Source: Coriaria nepalensis
Taxonomy: Eukaryota > Streptophyta > Magnoliopsida > Cucurbitales > Coriariaceae
NCBI GenBank assembly: GCA_027186245.1
Contig: CP114485.1
Location: forward strand, 248,001 to 312,000
Length of the DNA stretch: 64,000 nucleotides
Direction: 5' to 3'
Part shown: piece after piece, positions 36,640 to 49,126 of the stretch
Layout: every line of letters begins with the position of its first letter
How positions within the stretch are numbered: the first letter of the stretch is position 1
Notes under the pieces: model-generated
Told to the model about the DNA's origin: nothing
The model's database searches: none
What the model saw: the letters and a program-made list of their open reading frames with translations, nothing else
Made by a program: the position numbers and the translations under genes

Positions 36640-38970
36640 TCAGCATCACGATGTTTATTGTTATGACTAAGGTGTCGTTATGGGGGAATAAGATTCCCTC
36701 CTCATCTTCTTTCCCGAATGTAATGCTTAGAACGGGCTAGATTGTTGAGGTCGACCCAATGATGAACACCTTAGAGCGGGCAGTTCGAACCCACCATCTT
36801 CTTTGGTTTTTTGAGTCGCCTCTTTCTATACCTCAATGATGAAAGTGGATTTCTTTGCTATGACTCGGACTCCCTTCATTAGTCGGCCAATCTGAATCAG
36901 TTCGGATCTTCTTCAAACGATTTGCCTTCTTGTCCACGGATTCATGTAGTTCATGTCTTATATCCGCTCTTCAATCGCATTCTTTAGCTGATAACAGTCA
37001 ACGATTCAGTTCCCTACATCTCGGTGGAATCGGCAATACAATGATTTGTCTCTGAAATTTCTATTTCCTCTGAGATGAGGTGACTTTTTTGAACATGTTA
37101 TGCTCTTTATACTTTTAGTATATTACCTCAACATATGCAGTTAGGGGAGTCAATCTTTCCAAAAGTCACTTCGGTTTTTTTTTGGGACTCTTTTTATTCT
37201 TCTGTTGCTCCCTTAACTTGTCTTTTTTCCTTGACTTATGAGGGTTTGAGCCTACAGTCTTAGTGATCCCTCTTATAGTTTTTAGCTACGTCTTATAATA
37301 GACTTTATATGCTACTCCAATTTTCTGAGCAATTTTCATGGCTTCGGCATAAGAGGTCGGATGTTTCTTAACGGTGGCTCCGATGAACTTTTTGTTGACG
37401 GTATTTCTAAGGAAGACGTGTATAATGCCTTGATCCGTTGGCCTATCAACCTTTTGTGTAGCACAGTTGAATCTTTAGATGAAGTCTAACAAGTTCTCAC
37501 CTGACCTCTATTTGACGACGTTCATGCTTATGAGCGGTAACTTTGCTTTGGTTGCCCCCAAAAAATTAGTTATAAAGTGTGATTTAATTTAGTAAAATAA
37601 TCTACTGATCACGGGGTCTGCCCCCATACCAATCCATGGTCGACTATACGAGATAATCTAGAAAGCTTGGCAAACTATCTCATTAGACATCCCGTTCGGG
37701 CGCATTGAAACTACATACGCTTCAATATGGTTCCTATAGTCTTTTAACCCATCTTAGTGCAGGATATGAGGTGCCTTTAATTTATTGGACATTTGAGCTT
37801 TCAAGATCCTTTTGGTAAAAAGGTTGTTTTTGTCTACGAAAAAGGGGACAACTTCTCCATCTATTCCTGAGGTCAACTCTCTCATCATCTTCTCCAACTT
37901 AGCTTCTTTGGCCTTAACCTTTTCTAGCCCTTCCTTAAGTCTTTATTCAGGAGAGAGGCGTGTCAGCTCATTCTCAATAGAGTTGACTTCTTCATCTCTT
38001 CACTCATTTATTCCTGAATCCTAGAATTTGGGGTAGGGACTATTCTGAACTCCGATCATATTTGAATCAGGAAATCTTCGAGGTGATTCTAGATGACTCT
38101 ATCAATAATACTTTCACTTTCCCCCCTTTAGTTTTCAGCCGCTATGAGAAGGACTTGCTAAAATTGATTTTCTCCATCAATCTGTTAAGGTTAATTACCA
38201 TGATTTTCTCCATTATTCTCCATATCTTAAGGTTTAATGAACAAAACTTTTATCTTTTCCCATAGATGGCGTCAATTTATTGATGCCAAACATCTATGTA
38301 TGAGTCTTAATAGTACGCCAATCTAGTCAACACCTGCAAAACAAAATGGTACCGCTGACATTATTTCCGGCGATATCACTTCAACAATTAAGTTAGAACG
38401 GGAGAGTGTAAAGTTTTTAGGAAATTTTAGATAGAATATGAATTAGTATATTTCTCCAGCCTATGAAGCCTTATTTATATTGTTCGCATTGATTGAATCA
38501 ATAAAATGTTATTAATAATTTGTAATCAGTACCGACTTTCAATTATTTAGTGATCAATATCATTTATTTTTATTATTGATCATTGTAACGTTCAAATGAC
38601 TAGTTACTTATCCGATATTTGAGGTGCCTCAACATTCAATCTTATTTGATCGGCATGTTATGTCAGGATCTGACTTCATATCTCAGATATTATTTATCAT
38701 ATTCAATACTAAAATTTGTAACATTTTCAATTCGACTCTACATATAAACCTTAAGAATCAACACATAAATTACATCCGACACTCACACGCTCGTTAAATT
38801 AGAGGCTTAAGCTATTTTTTCAATTTTAAACATATTATCTTGATGTGAAGGTCTTTTATCCTTTTTTTAAAATCATTTCTAGAAGCATGTTTCCTATTAA
38901 TTCATTCATAAATAAAAATTTAATATTTTATTTATAACAATTAAAATTAATTCCCACTATAAGCTAAACT
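36640..38970 (-). mobile_element. Ty3/Gypsy retrotransposon remnant (gag and 5' LTR side)
   Basis: On the minus strand, frames with stops read HIEAYVVSMRPNGMSNEIVC, FITNFLGATKAKLPL, GENLLDFI and HPTSYAEAMKIAQKIG: the retrotransposon gag domain of Gypsy elements. Upstream of gag, at 38260-38287, is ATTGACGCCATCTATGGGAA, close to the AATTGGCGCCGTCTGTGGGAA-like junction at the LTR end of many plant Gypsy elements, so 38290 to about 38970 is likely a 5' LTR. No pol, and many stops, so inactive. The outer limits are approximate. Confidence 0.65.
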
Positions 38971-39665
38971 AACAGTCCGACAGACATGTGTATGTTTCTT
39001 TGTGCGGGAAATTCGCTTCTTAATCTATTTAGCGCGAAAGAACTGCGGATTGGTCATTTAACTGATTTACCGCGAAAAACCTCGAAAAAATATCGCGCGC
39101 TGGAGAAGAGTCGAAAAGAACAACGTAGTTGCGAGGGGCTGAGAGTCTCTGACACGTGACAACTACAATAAAAAAAATAAACAAATGTGAGGACTGAATA
39201 GCGGACGTGTGTTGCGAATATTCACTGGATTTGAATTTCTGGTTTCGATTCCGCACCACCTTTTTAGATAAATCACTAATGATAAGATACTGTACGTATT
39301 GATAAGTGATAGTACATATCATAGAACTTTACGTACATATCACTGATAGGTCAGTGAAAAAGAAAGATCCCTGTACAACGCATCGAAGATAGTGAGACCA
39401 AGTCTCTACTTTATCTTTCTACCTCTCTCGCTCTATCCTTTCTCCCCACCCTTTGAAACCCTAGAATTTCTCGCTTTTCGGGCTGGATAATCCCTAAGAG
39501 GCCGAAAATTCTTGCCGATTTCTCAGTTGTTGGAGCTGCTTAAGCTCGGATTCTGTCCGAAAGGTGTGGAATTGGGTTCATTTGGTAGGAATCTAAGCTC
39601 TGAGCTTGATAGAAGTGGTTAGGTTGAGTTAAGAATTTGGATTTGAGAATTTTGGGCGGTCACAA
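38971..39665 (+). other. TOPLESS-related promoter and 5' UTR
   Basis: From about 39300 to 39665 this matches the leader of the truncated copy at 27369-27710. The leader includes a CT-rich stretch and AAACCCTAG at about 39459-39467, a telo-box-like sequence. 39010-39130 has several GCGCGAAA/CGCGAAAA-type words resembling E2F sites; this is only a suggestion. Confidence 0.45.
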
Positions 39666-42600
39666 ATGTCGTCTCTGAGCAGAGAATTGGTGTTTCTCAT
39701 ACTCCAATTCCTTGAGGAGGAGAAGTTCAAGGAGTCGGTGCACAGGTAGGCCTCTCTCTGTCATTTATTTCTCTGTATGGCTCTGTTTTTGTTTTAAATG
39801 TGGCATGAATGGAGGAAAATAAGAGGAGCGGGAAGGGAACTTTTTGATTTGTGATATTCGGTTGATGAGTTGTGTTTTTGGTGGAAAAATACTATAAGAG
39901 GCGAGCAAAATAGCCTGTGTGTGTTGCTTTTCCTGGGTTCATTTATGGTTTTTGTGTTATAATTATGAAAGACATGTAATTTAAAATTTTTATTAATATG
40001 AGTGATTTATATGCTGTTGCAGAGAGAAATTCGGTGGAAAGTGGTAACTAAAGGAGGGAAAATTTTAGTTAAGACCGTTTTAGATAAGTTATACGAGGCC
40101 TTATAAGATGCTCGAGTAGTATGTACTCCTGGCAGTTAGTATTTCGCCACATCATTATTTGGGATGGCGTGGCGCAATCCAAACTGCTGGGAGTAAATAC
40201 TCCTGGAGTATTTTATAAATTCTCTAAGATATGTAAGGGAAATAGATATTTAGGGGGAAAAAAAAAGTATAGTGACCTTGTCCCGAGGGACGGGAAAAAT
40301 GTAACTGATTTTCTCATTATGGATTTTATGACAAGTTTGGAAAGCCGGTGACAGTTTTTATCGATTTTAGTGCTTTATAGTTTATTAGGTTCAGGTTGAA
40401 GGTATTACCATCTTTATCAGGATTGTCCTATAATGAATTAAGATGCAATATATTATTTTCCCAATTTTCTCATTTTTAAAAGAAGCGAGCACGGTTCGCT
40501 TTATCTGATGCAAGATGTATTGTAGGCTTGAGAAAGAATCTGGGTTTTTCTTCAATATGAAGTACTTTGAAGAGAAAGTCCAGGCTGGAGAATGGGATGA
40601 GGTCGAAAAGTACTTATCAGGTTTTACTAAAGTTGATGATAACAGATATTCCATGAAGATATTCTTTGAGATAAGGAAACAGAAGTATCTAGAAGCTCTT
40701 GACCGGTATGCTAATTAACTTCTGGTAATCTATCCACAGATGAACGGCCAACCTTTCTTTCTTCTGCTTGGGAGTTATAATCTTGTCATGTCTTTTTCTT
40801 TTTCAACTGGTAATGTAGGCAGGACAAGGCTAAAGCTGTTGAAATATTGGTCAGTGACTTGAAAGTTTTCTCCACATTTAATGAGGAGCTGTACAAAGAG
40901 ATCACACAACTTTTAACTCTCACTAATTTCAGGTATAATTTTGACTATGGTATATTAACTTTGTGTAATAAAATGAAATATTTTCCTTTACTAATGGCTG
41001 GTGTAAGTTAGGGTACTCTCATGAATCTTCGGAATGATATTTATGCATGAAATGAAATTTTTTCATTTGACTTTCACATAACATAACAGGGAAAATGAGC
41101 AGCTGTCCAAGTATGGTGATACTAAAACAGCTCGTAGCATAATGTTGATAGAGCTAAAAAAGCTTATAGAGGCAAATCCCCTCTTCCGTGATAAGCTTCT
41201 TTTCCCGACACTAAAGTCATCAAGATTGAGGACACTTATCAATCAAAGGTATGACTGATATATTAGGTTTAGTAGGTGGTTTGAACAGCTAATTTCTTTC
41301 TGCCTCTATTCTCTCTGTTTTTCCTTTCCCCCCCTTTTTTTTATATTTGTTGTGTTCAGTTTGAATTGGCAGCATCAGTTATGCAAAAACCCAAGGCCGA
41401 ACCCAGATATCAAGACCTTATTCACAGATCATACATGTGCACTTCCTAACGGCCCTCTTGTCCCTACACCTGTCAATCTTCCAGTTGCTGCTGTTGCAAA
41501 GCCTGCCGCTTATACCTCACTCGGAGCACACGGGGTATGATATTGTTACTCCAATCAACTGTATAAGTAACTTTTAAGATGTTGACTGACAGCTGTCTGG
41601 TTGCATTGTCCTGTAGCCTTTTCCACCAACTGCGGCAGCTGCTAATGCTACGTTAGCAGGTTGGATGGCAAATGCTGCCGCTTCTTCATCTGTCCAAGCA
41701 GCTGTAGTTACTGCAGCAAATGTCCCAATTCCACAAAATCAAGGTTAGTTCTTGCTTCATTCAATTTTTTTCCCCCCATTATTCTTTGGCTATGGAAAAA
41801 GAAAGTTATCCTATTTTGGTCGTTGATTTCGCTTTAATGTAGCATCTTCATTATGATCTGGAGGTGAATTCATTTGATTGGAATCCTTTTGTACTTCTAA
41901 GCTATGTTGGATGCCCCTGGAAAGTATGGTCTGATGTTTCTGCCTGCATCAGAAAGCTGCAATAGTTTTTACTTGATCAAACACTAATATTGAATTGTTG
42001 ACATAATCTCTCTCTCTCTGAAATTCTTTTCTTTTTTTGTTAAGCAATGTCAATCTTGAAACGTCCAAGGACACCTCCAGCAACTCCAGGTATGGTGGAT
42101 TATCAGAATCCTGATCATGAACAACTAATGAAACGCTTGCGGCCGGCTCAGTCTATTGAAGAGGTAATCTTGGCCTTTTTATTTTATTTTTCTCCCCGTG
42201 TAATATAGATTTCCTAGGAAGTAAAAGGGGTTACTTAGTCATTTCTTCCTTTTTCCTGTGGAGGGTAATTTATTTCACTTGGGATGACAATGATTAATCA
42301 AGTCTCTTTGATGTATATATTATTTTCAGATTACTTATCCAGCGCCTAGACAGCAAGTTACCTGGTCACCAGACGACTTGCCAAGAACAGTAGCTTTAAC
42401 CATGCATCATGGATCCACTGTCACAAGCATGGATTTTCATCCTTCTCACCCACTGTTACTTCTTGGTATGATTTCTCATCACACTATTCATTCCATATTG
42501 AATGAGCAGTAACTAATCTCATGCCAAAAATTGAAAGTTCATCCTTTCCCATTCCCTTCTCTTTCTACTGAGCAGTTGGTTCTAACTTTGGTGAAATTAC

Positions 42601-45600
42601 ACTCTGGGAACTTGGGATGAAGGAGAAGTTGATCTCAAAGCCATTCAAGATATGGGATATGGCAAATTGCTCATTAGCATTTCAGGTTTTATCTTCATAA
42701 TATTTGAAAATTTGAATTACCTTTTATTCTGCCATTTTTCTGAGAAGGTGTGTGAGCAATTGAAGGAGTCTTACAATTTCAGTTTATACAGGCTGCAATT
42801 GTGAAAGACACCCAAATATGTGTCAGCCGGGTTACTTGGAGTCCAGATGGAAATTTTGTGGGTGGGTTCACTATTGTGATGCATACCCAAAGATGGTTTG
42901 GTTCGATAAATGAAAAATCTAGTATAAGTGTAATGTGTATATCTAACATTTTTTTTAAAAAAAAAATTCTGCAGGGGTTGCGTTTAACAAACATTTGATT
43001 CACCTGTATGCTTATCCTGGATCAAATAATTTGCACCCACATTTAGAGGTAAGCAATAGTTTTCTTGATTTGATAGATAATGATAATAAGGGCCAGTATT
43101 GCATTTACTAAACTCACATCCATTTGTTTTCACAGCTTGATGCCCATACTGGTGGTGTGAATGACTTGGCTTTTGCTCATCCAAATAAACAACTTTGTAT
43201 GGTTTCATGTGGAGAAGATAAGCTTATAAAGGTAGTGGAAAGATATTCCCTTGACAAATTTGCAAATAGATAACTTTTCTATCATTCACTAATGCAAGAA
43301 TGGAACAGGTGTGGGACTTAAGGGGACAGAAGCTATTTACCTTCGAAGGTCATCAAGCATCTGTGTACTCTATTTGTCCTCATCACAAGGAGAACATTCA
43401 GGTGAGCTAAACAAAGGAGCTTGTCATTATTCATTCCTTATGCATTTTTTCATACTTTTTCCTGACGATATTATTGATCGCTGTTGTGGCCTTGTGAATT
43501 TGCTCAGTTCATATTTTCAACAGCGCTTGATGGGAAAATAAAGGCGTGGCTTTATGACAATATGGGCTCTAGAGTTGACTATGACGCCCCTGGGAACTGG
43601 TGTTCAACAATGCTTTACAGTGCTGATGGTAGTAGGTAAGAGTAGGAAACTTATTGGAAACACAATGGTGGAGGTTTTTTTTGTTTGTATTAGTTTTTTT
43701 TTGCTCAATATGATGTTGAGCATATTTTACTTTTCCAGGTTGTTCTCATGTGGAACTAGTAAAGATGGAGAATCATCTCTAGTTGAATGGAATGAAAGTG
43801 AGGGAGCAATTAAGAGGACATACTCTGGGTTTAGAAAGAAGTCAGGTGGTGTTGTTCAGTTCGACACTACACAAAATCACTTTTTAGCTGCCGGTGAAGA
43901 TAATCAGATAAAGTTTTGGGACATGGACAATACCAACATGCTAACTAGCACGGATGCAGATGGTGGTCTGCCGGTCAGTTTGAGATTAAAAACTCAATTT
44001 TGAAATGCCCTTGATTTTTTTTCTTTTCAATTAGACCCTAATGCAATCAAATTATATGCTACAGAGTCTACCTCACTTGAGGTTCAACAAGGAAGGAAAT
44101 CTTCTTGCTGTTACCACAGCAGACAACGGGTTCAAGATTCTGGCCAATGCTGCTGGACTTTGGTCCTTAAAGATGGTCGAGTCTACAACTTTTGAAGCAC
44201 TGAGATCGCCCATGGAATCCCCTGCGGTGAAGGTTACATTTTTTTTCTGCTTTATATTTTCTTTGATAGTACTGTTCGTGAAAATCTTCCTAACCTCTTA
44301 TGTTTCATTTTGATTAGGTTTCTGGCCCTTCTGCTGTGCCCAATGTTAGTCCAGTCAATTGTAAAGTGGAAAGAAGTTCCCCAGTCAGACCCTCTCCAAT
44401 TCTTGTTAGTCAGCTTCTCCTTTCGTAGAACTTAACTTTAAGGACTTCTTTTTAGCCTAAATTAGCATCTAATTAGATTCTTAGGTTTCGCATCTAGCTT
44501 CTTGGTGAAGCATATTGATTACATTGTTTTCTCTTTCTTGTTATAGAACGGAGTTGATGCTATGGGTAGAAGTGTCGAAAAACCGAGAACAGTGGAAGAT
44601 GCAAATGATAAAACCACCAAACCCTGGCAGTTGGCAGAAATAGTTGAATCAGTCCACTGTCGTTTAGTTACCATGCCTGACAGCACAGATAACCCGTGCA
44701 AGGTGCGTGGAAATTTTTTGAGCAAGTTCTCTCGAAGGATTTCTATATTGCATGTAATAACGTTACACCAATATTTCTAGGTGGTTCGGCTTCTATATAC
44801 AAATTCTGGTGTTGGTCTTTTAGCCCTTGGATCGAATGGTATTCAGAAGTTATGGAAGTGGGTTCGCAACGAACAGAATCCGAGTGGAAAGGTAATAGCT
44901 GGCTGTGATTTTTTATTTTAAATTTTCCCCCCTTTTTGGATTTCCTTTTCGAGAAGTTTCTGAAACAAAAAATGTTTAAAGGCCACTGCCAGTGTAGTTC
45001 CACAGCATTGGCAACCAAGCAGTGGTCTTCTTATGGCTAATGATGTCTCAGGTGTCAACCTTGATGAAGCTGTCCCTTGCATAGCACTCTCCAAAAATGA
45101 CTCCTATGTAATGTCTGCTTCTGGCGGGAAGGTTTCACTGTTTAACATGATGACATTCAAGGTAAAAGCCTATATATTGATCTTCTTTCCTAAGTCTCTG
45201 TCGGGTTTTGGATTTTTCTGGTCAATAATTGATTGTTTTAATGGGTAGGTGATGACGACATTTATGCCACCTCCCCCTTCTTCGACTTTCCTAGCATTCC
45301 ATCCTCAGGATAATAACATTATTGCCATCGGAATGGAAGACTCGACCATCCATATTTACAATGTTAGGGTCGATGAGGTAAGTGAAATTATTATTCTTCT
45401 ATCGCTGCCTTTTCCCTGTGGAATTTCTACAGCTGTGTGAATACTTAATGGGCCACTCTATTCAAATTCTCTATAAAGGTAAAGTCGAGATTGAAGGGTC
45501 ATCAAAAGCGCATTACTGGGTTAGCATTTTCAGCCAATCTTAACATACTGGTTTCCTCTGGTGCCGATGCACAAGTAAGTGTTAAGCTTCTAGTCTAGAA

Positions 45601-46420
45601 TCTCAACCTTAAAGGGTAAAAATTGTTTCTTTATCTTCAGATTACTGGATATACACATGACTTGTTATGCAGCTGTGTGTTTGGAGCATTGACACATGGG
45701 AGAAGAGGAAATCAGTAGCAATCCAGCTTCCTGCCGGGAAAGCACCTGTTGGAGATACTAGAGTCCAATTCCATGCTGACCAAATACGTTTACTTGTTGT
45801 CCATGAAACACAATTAGCTATCTACGATGCCTCTAAGATGGAGCGAATTCGACAGGTGAAACACCAATAAAATCTCTCGTCCAAATTCTAGTGATAAATC
45901 AGTAACCTATTGTCTGATATATTTCTCTCTACTTCTTTCTTTCTTCCATGACAGTGGGTTCCACAAGATGCATTATCAGCACCTCTAGCTCATGCAGCAT
46001 ATTCGTGTAATAGCCAATTAGTTTATGCATCCTTCTGTGATGGTAATGTTGGGGTTTTTGATGCGGATACCTTGAGACTAAGATGCCGTATTGCTCCTTC
46101 AACCTATTTGTCTCAAGCCGTGTTAAATGGGTAAGTGCTATTTTTTGCATTGATTTTGTCTTATGATAATCTGAATTGACTCGACCGTCGTGTAATATTA
46201 TAGAAGCCAAGCTGTGTACCCGCTAGTTGTGGCGGCCCATCCTCTAGAGCCCAACCAAATAGCAGTTGGGCTGACGGATGGGTCCGTTAAAGTGATAGAG
46301 CCTGCAGAATCAGAAGGCAAGTGGGGAACAAGTCCTCCGGTAGATAACAGGGTACCTAATGGTAGGACAGCTTCTTCGTCAACGGCGAGCAACCACACAC
46401 TCGATCAGATACAAAGATGA
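39666..46420 (+). CDS. TPL/TPR: TOPLESS-related transcriptional co-repressor
   Basis: TPL/TPR proteins are nuclear Groucho-type co-repressors recruited by EAR motifs (Aux/IAA, JAZ-NINJA, BZR1 and others). Twenty-five GT-AG exons with consistent phases run from 39666-39745 through 46204-46420 and give 1122 residues, the family size. Residues 1 to about 210 form the TPD: LisH (MSSLSRELVFLILQFLEEEK), CTLH (YFEEKVQAGEWDEVEKYLSG) and the CRA part with the tetramer interface (NPLFRDKLLFPTLKSSRLRT, HQLCKNPRPNPDIKTLF). Then come a Pro-rich linker, SILKRPRTPPATPG, and two WD40 propellers (WSPDGNFVG, DDKLIKVWDLRGQKLFTFEG-type, LAFHPQDNNIIAIGMEDSTI, SSGADAQ). The end is ASNHTLDQIQR. Fragments of a paralogue lie on both sides (27.4-28.9 and 47.7-48.4 kb). 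I cannot decide which TPR subclade it belongs to. Confidence 0.95.
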
Positions 46421-47660
46421 GATCTACCTGTGAGATTTTATTATAATAATAATTATTAGCTCTTGTCCTTCTCACTTCTCAGCTGTATATTTTATCAGGT
46501 GTAGATGGTAGGTTCTCAACTTCTCTTCAAGTCTCCCATTCATCCTTTGACATCATACATCATGTTAGAAAAGAGGGATAGAGAGACACAGTGAGTGCTT
46601 GTAGTTAAAAAAGTCATAATTTGAGCCCTTTTGAGATTTGCAACAGTTTGCGCATGTTGTGATTGTTTCTTTTGTAACTAATATGATGTCTTTTTCTTGC
46701 CTTTATCAGTTTAACAAATGTAGTCTCCCGGAAAGAAAGTCTTTCCCAAAAATTTGAACTCTAATCAATGAAAATTCACTACATACAAGGGAAAAAGTTC
46801 ACTCTCGCAATCACCACTACAAACACCATGAAGAGACGTGCAGTGGATGGGTTGCTTACATAAGATACTTTCTCCGTTTCATCCATGCATTATCTAATTA
46901 AAAACCCAGTCTTAGACATGTCTATACTCATCATGTGGGAGACGAATGGTCATGTGATATATACCCGACATATTCTAATAACACAAACCAGGTCCCGTTC
47001 CGACAACATCTCAATTCTCAAAAGCTTGGGTATAATATATAGCTGCAACTAACTATAAAATACCCACCAAATCTAGTCTTAGAAATTAAAAAAAAAAAAA
47101 AAGAAAAAAAAACATTATACTTTATTTATAAATTAAAATTTGATTTTAGGCATGTCACGATGCCAAATGTTGCCTTGCAAATTATTTTGGACATGCTATC
47201 TGACACCTCTCATTTTATTACATATTAGATTTGAGCCCCGTGGATAAAATATAAAATAATTATGTTCATAATTATTTGTAATTATTTTCTTAAAGAATAT
47301 TATATATCTGTAATATTTGTTACAGATATTTAAGATTAAGTTGTTAATATATATATTTTGCGTAGTTTAATGATCTGATATATATTTTTATATATCTGAG
47401 ATTTTTGTATTAAAAAAAAAATAATACGAAAAATATCTATGATAAATATTATTTCAATTATTCTAAAAAAAAAAAAGAGTAATTAACATTTTCATATAAG
47501 AAATCCCAAAAAAAATAAAAATAAATAAATAAATTATTTCAATTATTCTACTTATTATTTTTGCATAAATAATTATTATTTCCATAACGAAATCAATAAA
47601 AATAGTAGCAAAAAAAAAAAAAATTCATCGATATCACATAATTTATATATATAATTTGTT
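46421..47660. other. TOPLESS 3' UTR and AT-rich spacer
   Basis: 46421 to about 46770 is the 3' UTR, which is repeated in the fragment at 47661. 47080-47640 is very AT-rich with several poly-A runs. No gene. Confidence 0.5.
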
Positions 47661-48412
47661 ATGCATTCGTACAATAGCCATTTAGTTTATGCATCCTTCT
47701 ATGATGGTAATGTTGGGGTTTTTGATGCGGATACTTTGAGACTGAGATGCCGTATTGCTCCTTCAATCGTGTTAAATGGGTAAGTATGCTATTTTTTGCA
47801 TTGATTTTCTCTTATGATCATCTGAATTGACTCGACCGTCATGTAATATTATAGAAGCCAAGCCGTGTACCTGCTAGTTTTGGCTGCCCATCCTCTAGAG
47901 CTCAACCAAATAACAGTTGGGCTGACGGATGGGTCTGTGTTAAAGTGATAGAGCCTGCAGAATCAGAAGGCAAGTGGGGAACAAGTCGTCGAGTAGATAA
48001 CAGGGTACCTAATGGTAGGACAGCTGGCGAGCAACCACACAGTTGATCAGATACAAAGATGTGATTCCTCTGTGTTTTCATTATAATAATCATTAGCTCT
48101 TGTCCTTCTCAGCTGTATATCTATTTATTAGGTATGGATGGTTGCTCCTCTACTTCTCTTCAAGCCTCCCATTCTTCCTTTGACATTATACTGATGTTAG
48201 AAAGAGAGAGATAGAGACACAGGAGTGCTTGGAGTCTTGATTTGTAGTTAAAACTCATAATTTGAGCTCTTTTGTGAAACCTGGAATTGTATTATCTACA
48301 AGTGTGCATGTTCATGTTGCGATTTGTTTCTTTCGTGACTAATATAATGTATTTTTCTTGCCTTTAACTAAAAGTCTTTCCAAAAATTTTGAACTTGATC
48401 AATGTAAAATAT
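47661..48412 (+). pseudogene. TOPLESS-related 3' fragment (last two exons and 3' UTR)
   Basis: Aligns with about 46003-46770 of the intact gene: end of exon 24, the last intron, exon 25 and the 3' UTR. It reads SHLVYASFYDGNVGVFDADT then LRLRCRIAPS, loses 15 bases (in frame) before VLNG, keeps the splice sites, and in exon 25 gains two bases (GGGTCTGTGTTAAAG), which shifts the frame. GRTASSSTASN is partly deleted. It starts abruptly in coding sequence after an AT-rich stretch, so it is a partial duplicate and not a gene. Confidence 0.85.
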
Positions 48413-49126
48413 ATATTACCAACAACAATGCGTTAAAAAAGCCAAATCTTACTGTAAGTGGGCTCATGGGCATTTTATGCAGGCCCAAAAGGTGTTCGAA
48501 GCCTATCAAGTGAAAACCCCGTTGTCCATTTTTTTCTCTCTCACCAGCGCCGCACCCTCGCTTTCGCTTCGAATTTCGATGCTCTTCATCTCTCCTTGCT
48601 CAGTCCTTCTACGTTTCTCATTCTCTTCTCATCCTACTCTCTCAAGATCGGCGTCGTCACCCAACGGCGAAAGAACCGAGGAATTTGTCGAGGTACCGAA
48701 ATTTTTAGCCTTTGTGTTTCGGAAAATCTCCCCTTAATGGACGATGTTTTTTATTTCTTTATTTTTTTGGGAGTTAGATCCGCGTGCGCGTTGAGAAAGA
48801 TTATCTTCTGTGTGTATATATGCGAATCTATGTGTGCATAGGAAAATTTCTGGAGTTCGATTGTGGATGTAACGAAAATTGCAGATTTAGTGTGACTGAA
48901 AGTTAGCGTTTTTTGTTTTGTTTTGTTTGACATAGGGACTTCTTATGACCATCGTTTTTTTAAGGAGTTGATTTGATTTTTCCTTTTCGCCATTGCAGGA
49001 CGAGAAGCGCACTCAAGCAAACTCTAATTAAGGTTTTGGTAGCAAAATTAATGCTTGGTTGCATCCTGAAGGTTCTATTGAGATTTTTTTTGCTACTGTG
49101 ACTGACTCTGAACGCTCAATTGAAGT
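48413..49126 (+). other. eIF3a promoter and 5' UTR with leader intron
   Basis: A leader intron is likely between the donor at 48693 (GTCGAG then GTACCG) and the acceptor ending at 48998 (CATTGCAG). A GGGCTCATGGGC/GGCCCA box pair near 48460-48486 is site II-like. Long open frames in 48458-48841 have no recognisable homology and overlap this leader. Confidence 0.45.

Noticed and set aside
48458..48841. 127-codon open frame upstream of eIF3a
   Set aside because: Overlaps the eIF3a leader exon and leader intron; composition is UTR-like and no homology is recognised.
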